DNA of 64,000 bases, from assembly GCA_049299095.1 (NCBI GenBank), contig JBAQWV010000143.1, positions 1-64,000 of the forward strand. The letters run 5' to 3'. The DNA is from JAAEKA01 sp049299095 (GTDB lineage Bacteria > Chloroflexota > Anaerolineae > JAAEKA01). The notes under the pieces are model-generated. The model did not search any database. It was not told the DNA's origin and saw only the letters and a list, made by a program, of their open reading frames with translations. Made by a program: the position numbers and the translations under genes. Shown in pieces: positions 8,557 to 17,391 of the stretch. Position 1 is the first letter of the stretch, and every line of letters starts with the position of its first letter.

Positions 8557-9288
8557 ATGCGAGCTTTGCTTTTCCAACTGAGCTACGGGCTGCAACGCTA
8601 TCGCTGGCTGGGCGCACCACTGCAACGCTGGCTAGCTGTGGCGTTGCTGATCACCGCTTTGCTAATGGCGACGCGCGCATTGCCGGGGGGTGGCCTTGGC
8701 GCGCTGCTCTGCCTGCTCCTGATCCCGCTGTTCTATCTGTGGCAGCGCATCGCGCGCGCCAGTCAGTTCGTTCATTTTCGCCGCGAGACAACCGCGACAC
8801 AAGTCGCCAGCGCCGCGGCCAAACTCGATCCTTCCGAAAAGATCGCGCTTCATGCCACCGGCCTGTTCGAGGTGGGAGACAAAACACAGCGTTTCACCGA
8901 ACTGCCGGCCTATTTTCGCAGCTTCGGCACCCGTGAACATGCCGTGATGGCCACGGTGCAACCGCGACCACTGCTGGGCGGCTTACTACGCTGGCCAGAA
9001 AATCAGCAGGGCATGTGGTATCTGTTTTTCAAAAACAACGGGATCCGCGAGATACAAGCGGGGGTGCTAGCGTTTGGCTCGACGCGGCGGCCCGCGCTGC
9101 GCGTGTACATCGAACAAAGCACGCCGGTTCCGCAGTCTCCCTCTGACGCTTGGGGCCTTGTCCGCGCCGATAAGGCCAAGCCCAACGTGATGCGCCAGAC
9201 CGTGTTGCTATCCTTTGACGATGTTGCCACGCGCGACCGCGTATGGGAAAACCTCGAAATTGACGCCGCGCCTGCACCTTTTACGTAA
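8557..9288 (+). CDS. Membrane protein with two N-terminal helices, function unknown
   Basis: The 243-residue protein has a basic N-terminus, two closely spaced transmembrane helices (about 25-42 and 46-63), and then a soluble, probably cytoplasmic domain of about 175 residues. The latter includes GLFEVGDKTQRF and FFKNNGIREIQAG. It resembles short membrane-tethered beta-rich domains, but I do not recognise a family. It lies downstream of the ftsH terminator, so it is probably its own unit. Codon usage matches the neighbours and the frame is intact. Confidence 0.7.
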   Translation: MRALLFQLSYGLQRYRWLGAPLQRWLAVALLITALLMATRALPGGGLGALLCLLLIPLFYLWQRIARASQFVHFRRETTATQVASAAAKLDPSEKIALHATGLFEVGDKTQRFTELPAYFRSFGTREHAVMATVQPRPLLGGLLRWPENQQGMWYLFFKNNGIREIQAGVLAFGSTRRPALRVYIEQSTPVPQSPSDAWGLVRADKAKPNVMRQTVLLSFDDVATRDRVWENLEIDAAPAPFT

Positions 9289-9638
9289 AAACTGATTTCG
9301 TCCCGAATAAATCTAAAAAAAAACGAAGAAATAGGGGCTAAATGCTTGACAAACTGTTGTATAATTAGAGTAGTCATACTGGAAGAGATTTTGGGGATTG
9401 TCATTCAGTTTGTTGATATTTTATAAGAGGATACCTCCAAACCATCGTCTGGTATGATAACTTAGTTGGACATTGACAAGGCGCTGATGCAGGCCGACGA
9501 TTACAGATCATGACCTGCCGAATAAAGCGACGGAAAGGAGAATGTCGTTAGTACAGTAATTAACTTTCTTTTGTCCTTATCAAGATGGCTTTTCTCGTGT
9601 AGTTTTTATCTATTCACCCTGTAAAGGAGTACTTCATC
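9289..9638 (+). other. 350-nt intergenic region, AT-rich, no gene seen
   Basis: It contains an A-run at 9315-9324 and a TATAAT at 9359-9364 without a matching -35 at 16-18 bp (the nearby TTGACA is only 8 bp away). A Shine-Dalgarno-like GGAAAGGAG near 9533-9541 sits in front of a five-codon ORF. The end carries the AAAGGAG site of the next gene. It is likely a long 5' leader or promoter region for the small membrane protein at 9639. Confidence 0.4.
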
Positions 9639-10013
9639 ATGGCTATCGTTATTAGTTTGCTGGTTGCGTTCCTCGCGGCCGCATTGGTCATTTGGATCGT
9701 CAGCCGCATGGGCCTGGGCCTGTCAGTTGACAGCTTCGGCACAGCCTTCCTGGCCGCCATCGTCATCGCCATCGTCAGCGCCATCGTTTATGCGATTTTG
9801 GGCGCGTTGGGCCTCGGCGCGAACTCTGGTCTGATCGGCGCGATCATTAACCTCATCGTTTCTGCCATCATCCTGCTGATCAGCGGCAACTTCCTGAAGG
9901 GCCTGCGCGTTGAAGGCTTCACCGGCGCTATCGTTGCCTCCATTGCGATCGCCGTCGTTTCCTGGCTGTTGAACTGGGTTTTGAGCCTGGTCGGCATCGG
10001 CGCTGTCGCGTAA
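9639..10013 (+). CDS. Phage-holin-4-like (YvlD type) four-helix membrane protein
   Basis: This is a 124-residue, almost entirely hydrophobic protein with four predicted transmembrane helices separated by short Gly turns. The pattern fits the Phage_holin_4_2/YvlD family, which despite its name is mostly chromosomal and has no proven lysis role. The final FTGAIVASIAIAVVSWLLNW is characteristic. AAAGGAG about 9 nt before the ATG fixes the start. It is monocistronic, with a strong terminator just downstream and a long untranslated leader. Confidence 0.8.
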   Translation: MAIVISLLVAFLAAALVIWIVSRMGLGLSVDSFGTAFLAAIVIAIVSAIVYAILGALGLGANSGLIGAIINLIVSAIILLISGNFLKGLRVEGFTGAIVASIAIAVVSWLLNWVLSLVGIGAVA

Positions 10014-10044
10014 GACGCACCATTCAACCGAATAGCTAGCTTTT

Positions 10045-10085
10045 AAGTGCGGTACAGACAGAACGTGTCTGTGCCGCACTTTTTG
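10045..10085 (+). terminator. Rho-independent terminator
   Basis: A 16-bp stem (10045-10060 with 10066-10081, one G-U pair) has loop GAACG and ends in TTTTT. It stops the holin-like gene and may also face the convergent azlD. Confidence 0.85.
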
Positions 10086-10088
10086 CGT

Positions 10089-10424
10089 TCAAAGGGATGA
10101 CAGCAAAAATTGCAGCAGCCAAAGCGCGGCCATGCCCGCGGCAATCGTCAGCAGCGTGTTGCGCGTGCGCCACGCCACCAGCACGGCCAGCAGCGCGGCT
10201 AGCAGGCGCAGGTTGTGCAGAGACACATCCAGCGCGCCGTTGCGCAGCAGCACTTCGGGAACCAGCAGCGCGGCCAACACCGCAGGCGGCACAAAACGCA
10301 AGCTGCGCTGCACCGCGGGCGGCAACGTCAGGCGGCCCCACAGTTCAATGAACGACAGGCGCAGGGCATAGGTAAGTAGCCCCATACCGATCAAGGTCAA
10401 CCACAGTGTCGCGGTAGAGGTCAT
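10089..10424 (-). CDS. azlD: AzlD-family branched-chain amino acid transport protein
   Basis: The 111-residue protein has three or four helices. LTYALRLSFIELWGRL and the AVQRSLRFVPPAVLAALLVPE segment are typical of AzlD, the small subunit that works with AzlC to export branched-chain amino acids and similar compounds. Its start overlaps the azlC stop by 4 nt (10421-10424), so the pair is translationally coupled. It is the last gene of the minus-strand pair. Confidence 0.9.
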   Translation of the reverse strand: MTSTATLWLTLIGMGLLTYALRLSFIELWGRLTLPPAVQRSLRFVPPAVLAALLVPEVLLRNGALDVSLHNLRLLAALLAVLVAWRTRNTLLTIAAGMAALWLLQFLLSSL

Positions 10425-11146
10425 GGCGATGGCTCCTTGCCGCGGCCTTGCTGGCGTGCGTCCAGCGCCGCGCCCACGAGAATCCCCATCACCGCCGCGG
10501 CCACCAGCCCGATCTTGTACGGCCAGCCTGCGCCGATCAAACCAACCGCACCCGCAGTCAGCGCCGCGGCCAGCGTCGGGCGATCAGTGACTGCCGGCAC
10601 CAGCAGCGCCAGAAAGGTGAGTGGCAGGGCAAAATCCAGCGACCAACTGGTCGGGATCTGTGAACCCAGAAAAATACCCGCCGCGCTGCTGAGCTGCCAC
10701 GTCGTCCACAAGGCCAGCCCCGCGCCCAGCGTGAACCAGTGACGCCGGTCGCGGCCCGCCGCAGCCGCGGGTGTGTTGCGGTAATGGATGATGGCGACCG
10801 CGTAGGCTTCGTCAGTGAGCAGATAGGCCAGCAGCCAACGCCAGCGCCGCGGCAGGTGATAGAGATACGGCGCGATGGAAGCACTGTAAAGCAGATGTCG
10901 CAGGTTGACAACGAAGGTGGTGAGGAGCAGCACTGCCACCGGCGCATTGACAACGAATAGCCGCGTGGCCACGAACTGTGCGGAACCGGCGAAAACGATG
11001 GAGGACATGGCCTGGCTAGCTACATCAGGCAGATGGGCAGCCACAGCCAACGCGCCGTAGATCAGGCCGAACGGCGTGACGCCCAGCAGGATGGGAGCCT
11101 CGGCGCGCAGCCCGGCAATGAATTCAGCAGAACGCGATGAGGGCAT
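10421..11146 (-). CDS. azlC: AzlC-family branched-chain amino acid permease
   Basis: The 241-residue integral membrane protein has LGVTPFGLIYGALAV and SSIVFAGSAQFVA, hallmarks of the AzlC family, plus LLTDEAYAVAI in the middle. With AzlD it forms an exporter for branched-chain amino acids in the cytoplasmic membrane. It is the first gene of the azlCD pair, divergent from the ABC exporter genes at 11380. No strong Shine-Dalgarno is visible. Confidence 0.9.
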   Translation of the reverse strand: MPSSRSAEFIAGLRAEAPILLGVTPFGLIYGALAVAAHLPDVASQAMSSIVFAGSAQFVATRLFVVNAPVAVLLLTTFVVNLRHLLYSASIAPYLYHLPRRWRWLLAYLLTDEAYAVAIIHYRNTPAAAAGRDRRHWFTLGAGLALWTTWQLSSAAGIFLGSQIPTSWSLDFALPLTFLALLVPAVTDRPTLAAALTAGAVGLIGAGWPYKIGLVAAAVMGILVGAALDARQQGRGKEPSP

Positions 11147-11364
11147 AGGAAAATTACGCCTGACGTTGCGGGGTAGATGAGAAACGACGGAGAGGCAAGC
11201 TTACTCACGATAGCGCAGTCTGTCAATCTTCGTGTCGGGCAGGTGTGGCATCCAACCAGTTTGCCCGAAGCCCCCGACACGCCTACAATCGGTTGATTGG
11301 ACATCACAGGACGAGGTGTCAACTCGTCCAAACCGCTTTACAAGCTGCACAACTTACAAAATCG

Positions 11365-11373
11365 TGCTACAAT
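11365..11373 (+). promoter_or_regulatory. Extended -10 promoter, leaderless start of the ABC exporter operon
   Basis: TGC plus TACAAT (11368-11373) forms an extended -10. The ATG follows after only 6 nt, and there is no Shine-Dalgarno and no clear -35. This is the same geometry as at 4270 and 30381. Confidence 0.55.
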
Positions 11374-11379
11374 TTTCTC

Positions 11380-13131
11380 ATGAAACAAGTCTTCAAGCTG
11401 ATCCGCTTCGTTAAACCCTATCGGCGGCAGAGCATCATTTCGCTGGCGCTGCTGCTGGTAGTGGTCGTACTCGATCTGATCATCCCGCGGCTGGTACAGC
11501 GTATCATTGACCAAGGGGTGCTGGCCGGTAACATGACGGTGGTGTGGCAAACCTTCGGCTGGATGATGTTGATCTCGGTGATCAACACGTTGTTTGCCAT
11601 CGGCAACAACACCTACTCGGTGCAAACGGGCGAGGGCGTGGCGCGTGACCTGCGCGAGGCGCTCTTCCTGCGCATCCAGTCCTTCTCTTACGGCAACCTC
11701 GACCGCCTGAAAACCGGCCAGCTCATGGTGCGGCTGTCCAGCGACTCCGGCGTGCTGCAACGTCTGACGCAGATCACGCTGCGCATCGGCACGCGCGCGC
11801 CGTTGATCATGCTGGGTAGCGTGCTGTTGATGTACAAGACCGATCGGGCGCTGGCGCTCAGCCTGACGCCGCTGCTGGTGGTCGCGACGGGGATTATCGT
11901 CTTCTTCGCGGTGCGCATGGGGCCGCTGTTCCTCACCATGCAGCAAAAGCTGGATCGCCTCAACACTGTGTTACAGGAAAACATCGCCGGCATTCGCGTG
12001 GTGAAGGCATTTGTGCGTGCTGACCACGAGGCGGAACGCTTTGGCGTGGCCAATCTGGACTATACCGAGCGTAACATTCGCGTGATGGAGTTCATGTCCA
12101 CAATGGGGCCAGCCCTCAACGCGTGTATCAACATCGGGATCGTGCTGGTGATTTGGGCGGGCGGGCGGCAGGCCATCGAGGGCGCGGTGACCACTGGCGA
12201 GATCGTAGCCTTTGTCAACTACCTGCAAACCGCGTTAGGGCCACTGTTGATTATGGTCAACCTGGCGAATGTCTGGGCCGCGGGCATTGCCTCGGCTGGG
12301 CGCATCAACGAGGTGCTGGAGATGACGCCGGAGGTGCAGGATGCGCCGGACGCAGTGCCGCTGCCCACCGCAACCGCGCCGCGCATTGTTTTTGATCACG
12401 TCAGTTTTCATTACAACGGTGCAGGCAACAGCACGGTATTGGAGGGTGTCACTCTGGCCGTGGAGCCGGGGCAGACGCTAGCGATCCTCGGCGCCACCGG
12501 CTCCGGCAAAACCACGCTGGTGAACCTCGTGCCGCGCTTCTACGATGTGAGCGCGGGGCGGATTTTGTTCGACGGGCTGGACGTGCGACAGGTGCAGCAG
12601 GCGTCGCTGTTGGCGCAGATCGGCATTGCGCCGCAGGAGGCGACATTGTTTTCCGGCACTGTGCGCGAGAACATCGCCTATGGCCGTCCCGAAGCAAGCG
12701 ATGCGGAGATCGTGGCCGCGGCGCAGGCCGCGCAGGCCCACGATTTCATCCTGGCGCTGCCCAACGGCTACGATACTCACGTCGAGGAACGCGGCGTCAA
12801 CCTCTCTGGCGGCCAAAAGCAGCGCATTGCCATCGCCCGCGCCCTGCTGCCGCAACCGAATGTGCTGATTCTCGATGACAGCACTAGCGCGGTGGACGTG
12901 GAAACGGAGACCAGAATTCAGGACGCGCTAGCAACGTGGATGGCCGGACGCACGTCGTTCGTGGTGGCGCAGCGCATCAGCACAGTGCTGCGCGCCGACA
13001 AGATCGTGGTGCTGGAGCATGGCCGCGTGGCCGCGCAGGGCACACACCGCGAGCTGCTGCAATCCAGCCCGATCTACCAGGAAATTTACGCTTCGCAACT
13101 GGGCAGCGGCCTCAACGGAGGTACGGCATGA
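11380..13131 (+). CDS. ABC exporter half-transporter, subunit with degenerate Walker B
   Basis: The 583-residue protein has an N-terminal six-helix ABC exporter domain and a C-terminal ATPase. The ATPase has Walker A GATGSGKT, a canonical LSGGQ signature, and Walker B ILILDDSTSAVD. An Asp replaces the catalytic Glu in Walker B. This, with the next gene, matches the asymmetric heterodimers BmrCD/LmrCD/TM287-288, which export drugs or lipids. The start at 11380 is chosen because it begins at the first conserved helix and fits the leaderless promoter; the frame is open back to 11245. Its stop overlaps the next start (ATGA at 13128). Confidence 0.92.
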   Translation: MKQVFKLIRFVKPYRRQSIISLALLLVVVVLDLIIPRLVQRIIDQGVLAGNMTVVWQTFGWMMLISVINTLFAIGNNTYSVQTGEGVARDLREALFLRIQSFSYGNLDRLKTGQLMVRLSSDSGVLQRLTQITLRIGTRAPLIMLGSVLLMYKTDRALALSLTPLLVVATGIIVFFAVRMGPLFLTMQQKLDRLNTVLQENIAGIRVVKAFVRADHEAERFGVANLDYTERNIRVMEFMSTMGPALNACINIGIVLVIWAGGRQAIEGAVTTGEIVAFVNYLQTALGPLLIMVNLANVWAAGIASAGRINEVLEMTPEVQDAPDAVPLPTATAPRIVFDHVSFHYNGAGNSTVLEGVTLAVEPGQTLAILGATGSGKTTLVNLVPRFYDVSAGRILFDGLDVRQVQQASLLAQIGIAPQEATLFSGTVRENIAYGRPEASDAEIVAAAQAAQAHDFILALPNGYDTHVEERGVNLSGGQKQRIAIARALLPQPNVLILDDSTSAVDVETETRIQDALATWMAGRTSFVVAQRISTVLRADKIVVLEHGRVAAQGTHRELLQSSPIYQEIYASQLGSGLNGGTA

Positions 13132-14957
13132 CACAATCATCAGCGCCTTCATCGGACAGCGGACGCGGCCAGATGCTGCGCCGCGGGCCGATGCAAATGA
13201 GCAAGATCGAGCAGGCGCGCGACCCGCGGCGTTCGCTGCGGCGGTTGGTGCCATACTTTGGCGAACACCGCCTGTTGCTGACCACCGTCTTCGCCCTGAT
13301 TGTTGTTTCCACCCTGCTCGGACTGGTGGGGCCGTACCTGATGGGCCGCGCCGTGGACCAGTACATAGACGCCAAACGCCTCGACGGGCTGGGCACGCTG
13401 GTGCTGATCATGCTGGCGGTGTTTCTGCTGGGTAACGTGGCCGATCTCATCTCGGCTTGGTTGATGGCCGCGGTGTCGCAGCGCGCCCTGCAACGGCTGC
13501 GTCAGGACTTGCTGGAGCATTTGCAAACGCTGCCGGTACGTTTTTTCGACAGTAACCCCGCGGGCGAGCTGATGAGCCGCCTAACCAATGATATTGACGC
13601 GATCAATACCGCGGTGTCGCAGAACGTGGTGTCGCTCTTCGCCAGTGTGCTTTCGATGGTGGGCATTTTGGTCGCCATGTTCGTGCTGAATGTATGGCTG
13701 GCGCTGGCCTCGTTGCTGGTGGTGCCGCTAATGATCTGGTTTACTAACTTCGTGGCACGCTACACCCGCCGCGGCTTTCGCGATCTGCAAAAGGGGCTGG
13801 GCCAGCTCAATGGCGTGATGGAAGAGGCGATCAGCGGCCAGCGGGTAATCAAGGCGTTTCGCCGCGACCAGACGGCCACGGCCAATTTCCGCACTGCCAA
13901 CCAGGAAGTATACCGCGCCGGCGTGTATGCCAACACCTATGCGCTGCTGCTGATGCCGCTCACCAACCAGCTTGGCAACCTGTTCGTGATCGTAATCGCC
14001 GGGCTGGGCGGCTGGCTGGCGCTGCAAGGGCTGGCGACCGTGGGCGCAATTGTCACGTTTATCAGCTATGGCCGCAGCTTCATCAATCCGCTACGACAAC
14101 TGGCGAACCTGTACAACTCGATCCAGGCCGCGCTGGCTGGCGCCGAGCGGGTGTTCGAGATCATGGATACCCCATCGGAAACGGATGAGGGCACGCTGGC
14201 CGTGCCTGCCGCGGCCATAACTGGGCATGTCAGCTTTGAAAACGTGGATTTTAGCTATGTCCCCGGCACACCGATCATCGAAGCGATGACGCTGGAGGCC
14301 GCGCCGGGCAGCACCGTGGCGTTGGTGGGGCCAACGGGCGCAGGCAAGACGACGATTGTCAACCTGCTGACGCGCTTCTACGAAATTGACCGCGGCAGCA
14401 TTCGCATTGACGGCGCGGATATCCGCTCGCTGCGCAAGGATAACCTGCGTCAGGCGTTGGGGCTGGTGTTGCAGGATACCTTCCTCTTTTCCGGCACGGT
14501 GATGGAGAACATTCGCTATGGGCGGCTCGACGCCACCGACCAGGAGGTAGTGACTGCAGCGCAAACCGCAGACGCAGATCACTTCATTCGCCAGTTGCCG
14601 CAAGGCTATCAGACGCAGCTTTCAGAGCGTGCAGGCAACCTGAGCCAGGGACAACGCCAGCTTCTGGCTATCGCGCGCGCGGTGCTGGCCGATCCCGCGA
14701 TCCTGATCCTGGACGAAGCGACCTCCAGTGTGGACACGCGCACGGAGCTACGCATCCAGCGTGCGCTGCTGCAACTGTTGGAGGGGCGCACCGCATTCGT
14801 GATTGCGCACCGATTGAGCACGATTCGCGACGCGGACGCCGTGGTGGTGATCCGTGACGGGAGGATCGTGGAGCAGGGCCGGCACGCGGAACTGCTCGCC
14901 CGCCGCGGTTTCTACTATCACCTGACCATGAGTCAGTACAAGGGGGAGGCGATTTAG
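13128..14957 (+). CDS. ABC exporter half-transporter, catalytic subunit
   Basis: The 609-residue partner of the preceding half-transporter has an N-terminal extension of about 35 residues, six helices and an ATPase. It carries a Walker A lysine in GPTGAGKT, a complete Walker B with Glu (ILILDEATSSVD) and a changed signature, LSQGQ instead of LSGGQ. Together the two proteins give one full ATP site (this Walker A/B with the partner's LSGGQ) and one degenerate site, as known for BmrCD-type exporters. The ATG at 13128 overlaps the upstream TGA, so translation is coupled. Longer in-frame extensions lie inside the upstream gene and are not credible. Confidence 0.93.
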   Translation: MTQSSAPSSDSGRGQMLRRGPMQMSKIEQARDPRRSLRRLVPYFGEHRLLLTTVFALIVVSTLLGLVGPYLMGRAVDQYIDAKRLDGLGTLVLIMLAVFLLGNVADLISAWLMAAVSQRALQRLRQDLLEHLQTLPVRFFDSNPAGELMSRLTNDIDAINTAVSQNVVSLFASVLSMVGILVAMFVLNVWLALASLLVVPLMIWFTNFVARYTRRGFRDLQKGLGQLNGVMEEAISGQRVIKAFRRDQTATANFRTANQEVYRAGVYANTYALLLMPLTNQLGNLFVIVIAGLGGWLALQGLATVGAIVTFISYGRSFINPLRQLANLYNSIQAALAGAERVFEIMDTPSETDEGTLAVPAAAITGHVSFENVDFSYVPGTPIIEAMTLEAAPGSTVALVGPTGAGKTTIVNLLTRFYEIDRGSIRIDGADIRSLRKDNLRQALGLVLQDTFLFSGTVMENIRYGRLDATDQEVVTAAQTADADHFIRQLPQGYQTQLSERAGNLSQGQRQLLAIARAVLADPAILILDEATSSVDTRTELRIQRALLQLLEGRTAFVIAHRLSTIRDADAVVVIRDGRIVEQGRHAELLARRGFYYHLTMSQYKGEAI

Positions 14958-15135
14958 GTCACGTCGGTTCTGTATGATGCCTTTTGGCCAGGTTTTGGAA
15001 TCCGGTAGCGACCGAAAATACTTGGGCGCAAGGCAAGAGGCGTAGACACCATGTGGAACTGCTTTGCCATTGGATGCGTTTGCTGGCGCGCTTCGCCATA
15101 TTCTGTAACATCCCGAACGCTTGAGGAACCCAATT

Positions 15136-15723
15136 ATGCGTAATTTGATCGTACTTGAACATATCTCTCTAGACGGCGTCATCCAGGCCCCCGGCGGGCC
15201 AGATGAAGATACCAGCGGCGGCTTCACGCAGGGCGGATGGATAGCGCCCTATTCCGACGCGGTCCTCGGCACCGCGCTGCGGCAGCAGATGAACCTGCCG
15301 TTCGATCTGCTGTTGGGGCGCAAAACCTTCGACATTTGGGCACCCTATTGGCCGCACCATGCTGATGTGTGGCCGGGCGTCAACGCGGCCACCAAATACG
15401 TCGCTTCCAACACCCTGACAGCGGGTACATGGCAGCCGTCCGTGTTTTTAAGCGGCGATGTGGCCGCAAAAGTCACCGCCATCAAGCAGCAGCCAGGGCC
15501 GGACTTGCACGTTTGGGGCAGCGGCAACCTCATTCAGACGCTGATCCGGCACGATTTGGTTGATGCGTTCTGGCTGATGATCTATCCGGTCACGTTGGGC
15601 GGTGGCAAGCGGCTCTTTGCTGAGGGGACCATGCCGGCCGCGTTCAAGGTGACAGAAAGTATCGTTACCCCGAAAGGTATCATCGTCGTGACCTACCAGC
15701 GCGCACGCGCCGCTGCCAGGTGA
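15136..15723 (+). CDS. Dihydrofolate-reductase-like protein (RibD C-terminal domain family)
   Basis: The 195-residue protein is of the RibD_C/YyaP-YwjB type. It has LIVLEHISLDGVIQAPGG at the N-terminus, LLLGRKTFDIWAPYW, then HVWGSGNLIQTLIRHDLVDAF and YPVTLGGGKRLFAEG. The fold is that of NADPH-dependent reductases, but most members have no known substrate and it is not evidence for folate or flavin synthesis here. A TTG at 15121 could extend it by five residues. The ATG at 15136 is chosen, with GAGGAA 8 nt upstream. It appears monocistronic. Confidence 0.85.
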   Translation: MRNLIVLEHISLDGVIQAPGGPDEDTSGGFTQGGWIAPYSDAVLGTALRQQMNLPFDLLLGRKTFDIWAPYWPHHADVWPGVNAATKYVASNTLTAGTWQPSVFLSGDVAAKVTAIKQQPGPDLHVWGSGNLIQTLIRHDLVDAFWLMIYPVTLGGGKRLFAEGTMPAAFKVTESIVTPKGIIVVTYQRARAAAR

Positions 15724-15805
15724 TGGACTAAGCCACCCACCCATTACGTCAAAGTCCATTCTGCGATCTTACGACACGCGGATGCCATTTTGCACCCTGT
15801 TTTTG

Positions 15806-15834
15806 TTGCCACTTTCGCGGTTCCCAGGTATGAT
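15806..15834 (+). promoter_or_regulatory. Promoter of the sulfurtransferase gene
   Basis: TTGCCA (15806-15811), 17 bp, TATGAT (15829-15834), followed 37 nt later by the ATG at 15872 with GAGGAG as its ribosome binding site. Confidence 0.55.
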
Positions 15835-15871
15835 TGCACGACAATCGTACAATCATCGAGGAGATTTGGAT

Positions 15872-16705
15872 ATGGAACGAAGTAATATTTTGATCGAAGC
15901 AGATGAATTGTTGTCTAAACTGCACAATGAGAATCTTCGCATTTTCGATACAACAATCCTCTTTTTTGGAAGCGCATCAGGACTGACCGCTAAAGAAATA
16001 TATGCGCAAGAACATATTCCAGGGGCAGCTTTTTTCGATCATCAGCGATTCTCTGATCCCAAGAGTGACTACATGCTGATGGTAGCACCGGAAGCTGAAT
16101 TATCGGCGCAGATTGGTGGCATTGGCATTTCCGCGGATTCGGAAGTGATTGTCTACGCGCCAGAAGTGCTGCCTGCGGCCACCCGCGCCTGGTGGATACT
16201 GCATTATGCGGGTCATAAAAATGTGCGCATTCTCAACGGCGGGCTGGCCGCGTGGAAAAAGGCTGGGGGAGAAATCGAGCAAGGAGAACGCCATTATGCT
16301 CCAGTGAACTACGAGGGCGTCTTCCAGCCCCAGGTATTTGCCAGCAAAGAAGAAGTGCTGGCAGCAATGGGTAGCAACGAAATCGTCACGGTGAATGCTC
16401 TGATGCAAGAAAGCTATCAGGCTGCTCACATCCCTGGCTCATTATGTTTGCCCAGCACCGACTTAACGCAAGGCATGGATGCGTTTATAGACTCAAAACA
16501 ACTCATAGAAAAACTAAGAACAACATCGCAGTACAAACGCATCATAACCTATTGCGGCGGCGGAATAGCAGCCACTGTGAATGCGGTGGCTTACCGGATC
16601 GCGGGGCATGAAAATGTTGCGGTGTACGATGGCTCCATGTTTGAATGGACCGGTGAAGGCTTACCGATCACTGAAACAGGAGACGGTAACTGGATGATTT
16701 GGTAA
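15872..16705 (+). CDS. Tandem-rhodanese sulfurtransferase (thiosulfate/3-mercaptopyruvate type)
   Basis: The 277-residue protein has two rhodanese domains. The N-terminal domain lacks a catalytic cysteine, as usual. The C-terminal domain has the persulfide cysteine in TYCGGGIAATVNAVAY and the loop VYDGSMFEWTGEGLP. It should move sulfane sulfur from thiosulfate or mercaptopyruvate to cyanide or thiols. GAGGAG before 15872 fixes the start; the upstream in-frame ATG at 15782 overlaps the promoter. The first half is AT-richer with more A/T-ending codons than the genes around it, so recent acquisition is possible. Confidence 0.9.
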   Translation: MERSNILIEADELLSKLHNENLRIFDTTILFFGSASGLTAKEIYAQEHIPGAAFFDHQRFSDPKSDYMLMVAPEAELSAQIGGIGISADSEVIVYAPEVLPAATRAWWILHYAGHKNVRILNGGLAAWKKAGGEIEQGERHYAPVNYEGVFQPQVFASKEEVLAAMGSNEIVTVNALMQESYQAAHIPGSLCLPSTDLTQGMDAFIDSKQLIEKLRTTSQYKRIITYCGGGIAATVNAVAYRIAGHENVAVYDGSMFEWTGEGLPITETGDGNWMIW

Positions 16706-16712
16706 CAAAACT

Positions 16713-17228
16713 ATGATATTGCCCAAGGTGCGCGATCCGCGCTTCATCACTCTGCGTCGCGGCGGCACACTCACAGACCCCGATCATCAACAACTCGCTC
16801 TGTGGGCCGCCGCATGTGCGGAACACGTCCTGCACCTGTTTGCGTCCACACGCCCCGACGACCCGCGCCCGCGTCAGGCAATTGAGCAGGCGCGGGCATG
16901 GGCGAGCGGTAAAAGCACGATGACACAAGCCCGCACGGCTGCTGGACACGCTATGGCAGCAGCGAGAGAGCTGCGCGGGGCTGCGCGCCATGCTGCCTTT
17001 GCCGCCGGGCAGGCTGCGGCCGTGGCCCATGTCGCGGCGCACGAGTTGGGCGCGGCTGCCTATGCCATCAAGGCGGCCCGCGCTGCCGCGGTTGAGAGTG
17101 AACAGGACCAAGCCGGGCGTCTGGAATGTCAATGGCAGCGCGCCCAATTGCCTGCTGCGATTCGTGAACTGGTACTGGACGATCAACGATTGCGCAACGA
17201 CCTCTGCTGGTTCGTTTTCGACTGTTGA
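16713..17228 (+). CDS. Putative immunity protein, Imm5-like
   Basis: The 171-residue Ala-rich helical protein has the pattern I associate with the Imm5 family of putative immunity proteins. It begins with RFITLRRGGTLTDPDHQQLA, continues with ALWAAACAEHVL and AAHELGAAAYAIKA, and ends in LVLDDQRLRNDLCWFVFDC. Such proteins are predicted to neutralise polymorphic toxins, but many copies are orphans. No toxin gene is adjacent. It begins 7 nt after the sulfurtransferase stop, so it may be co-transcribed, although its ribosome binding site is poor. Its actual role is unproven. Confidence 0.8.
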   Translation: MILPKVRDPRFITLRRGGTLTDPDHQQLALWAAACAEHVLHLFASTRPDDPRPRQAIEQARAWASGKSTMTQARTAAGHAMAAARELRGAARHAAFAAGQAAAVAHVAAHELGAAAYAIKAARAAAVESEQDQAGRLECQWQRAQLPAAIRELVLDDQRLRNDLCWFVFDC

Positions 17229-17391
17229 GCGGGGCATCCACGTTGCCTGCCAGCAGATATGCTGTTCGTTCAGCAGCACCCACCCAAACGATTGGTTGAC
17301 TTACCGGGAAAACAATACCGCCATGTATACTATTGGAACTACTCACCCTCGGCTACGTGAAATATCACTTTCTCATCTGGAGGTTTAGCGA

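Noticed and set aside
9344..9364. TTGACA followed by TATAAT
   Set aside because: The hexamers are only 8 bp apart, not 16-18, so they cannot form one sigma70 promoter.
9542..9559. Five-codon ORF after GGAAAGGAG, a possible leader peptide
   Set aside because: The spacing of the Shine-Dalgarno to the ATG is too short and no attenuator structure follows.
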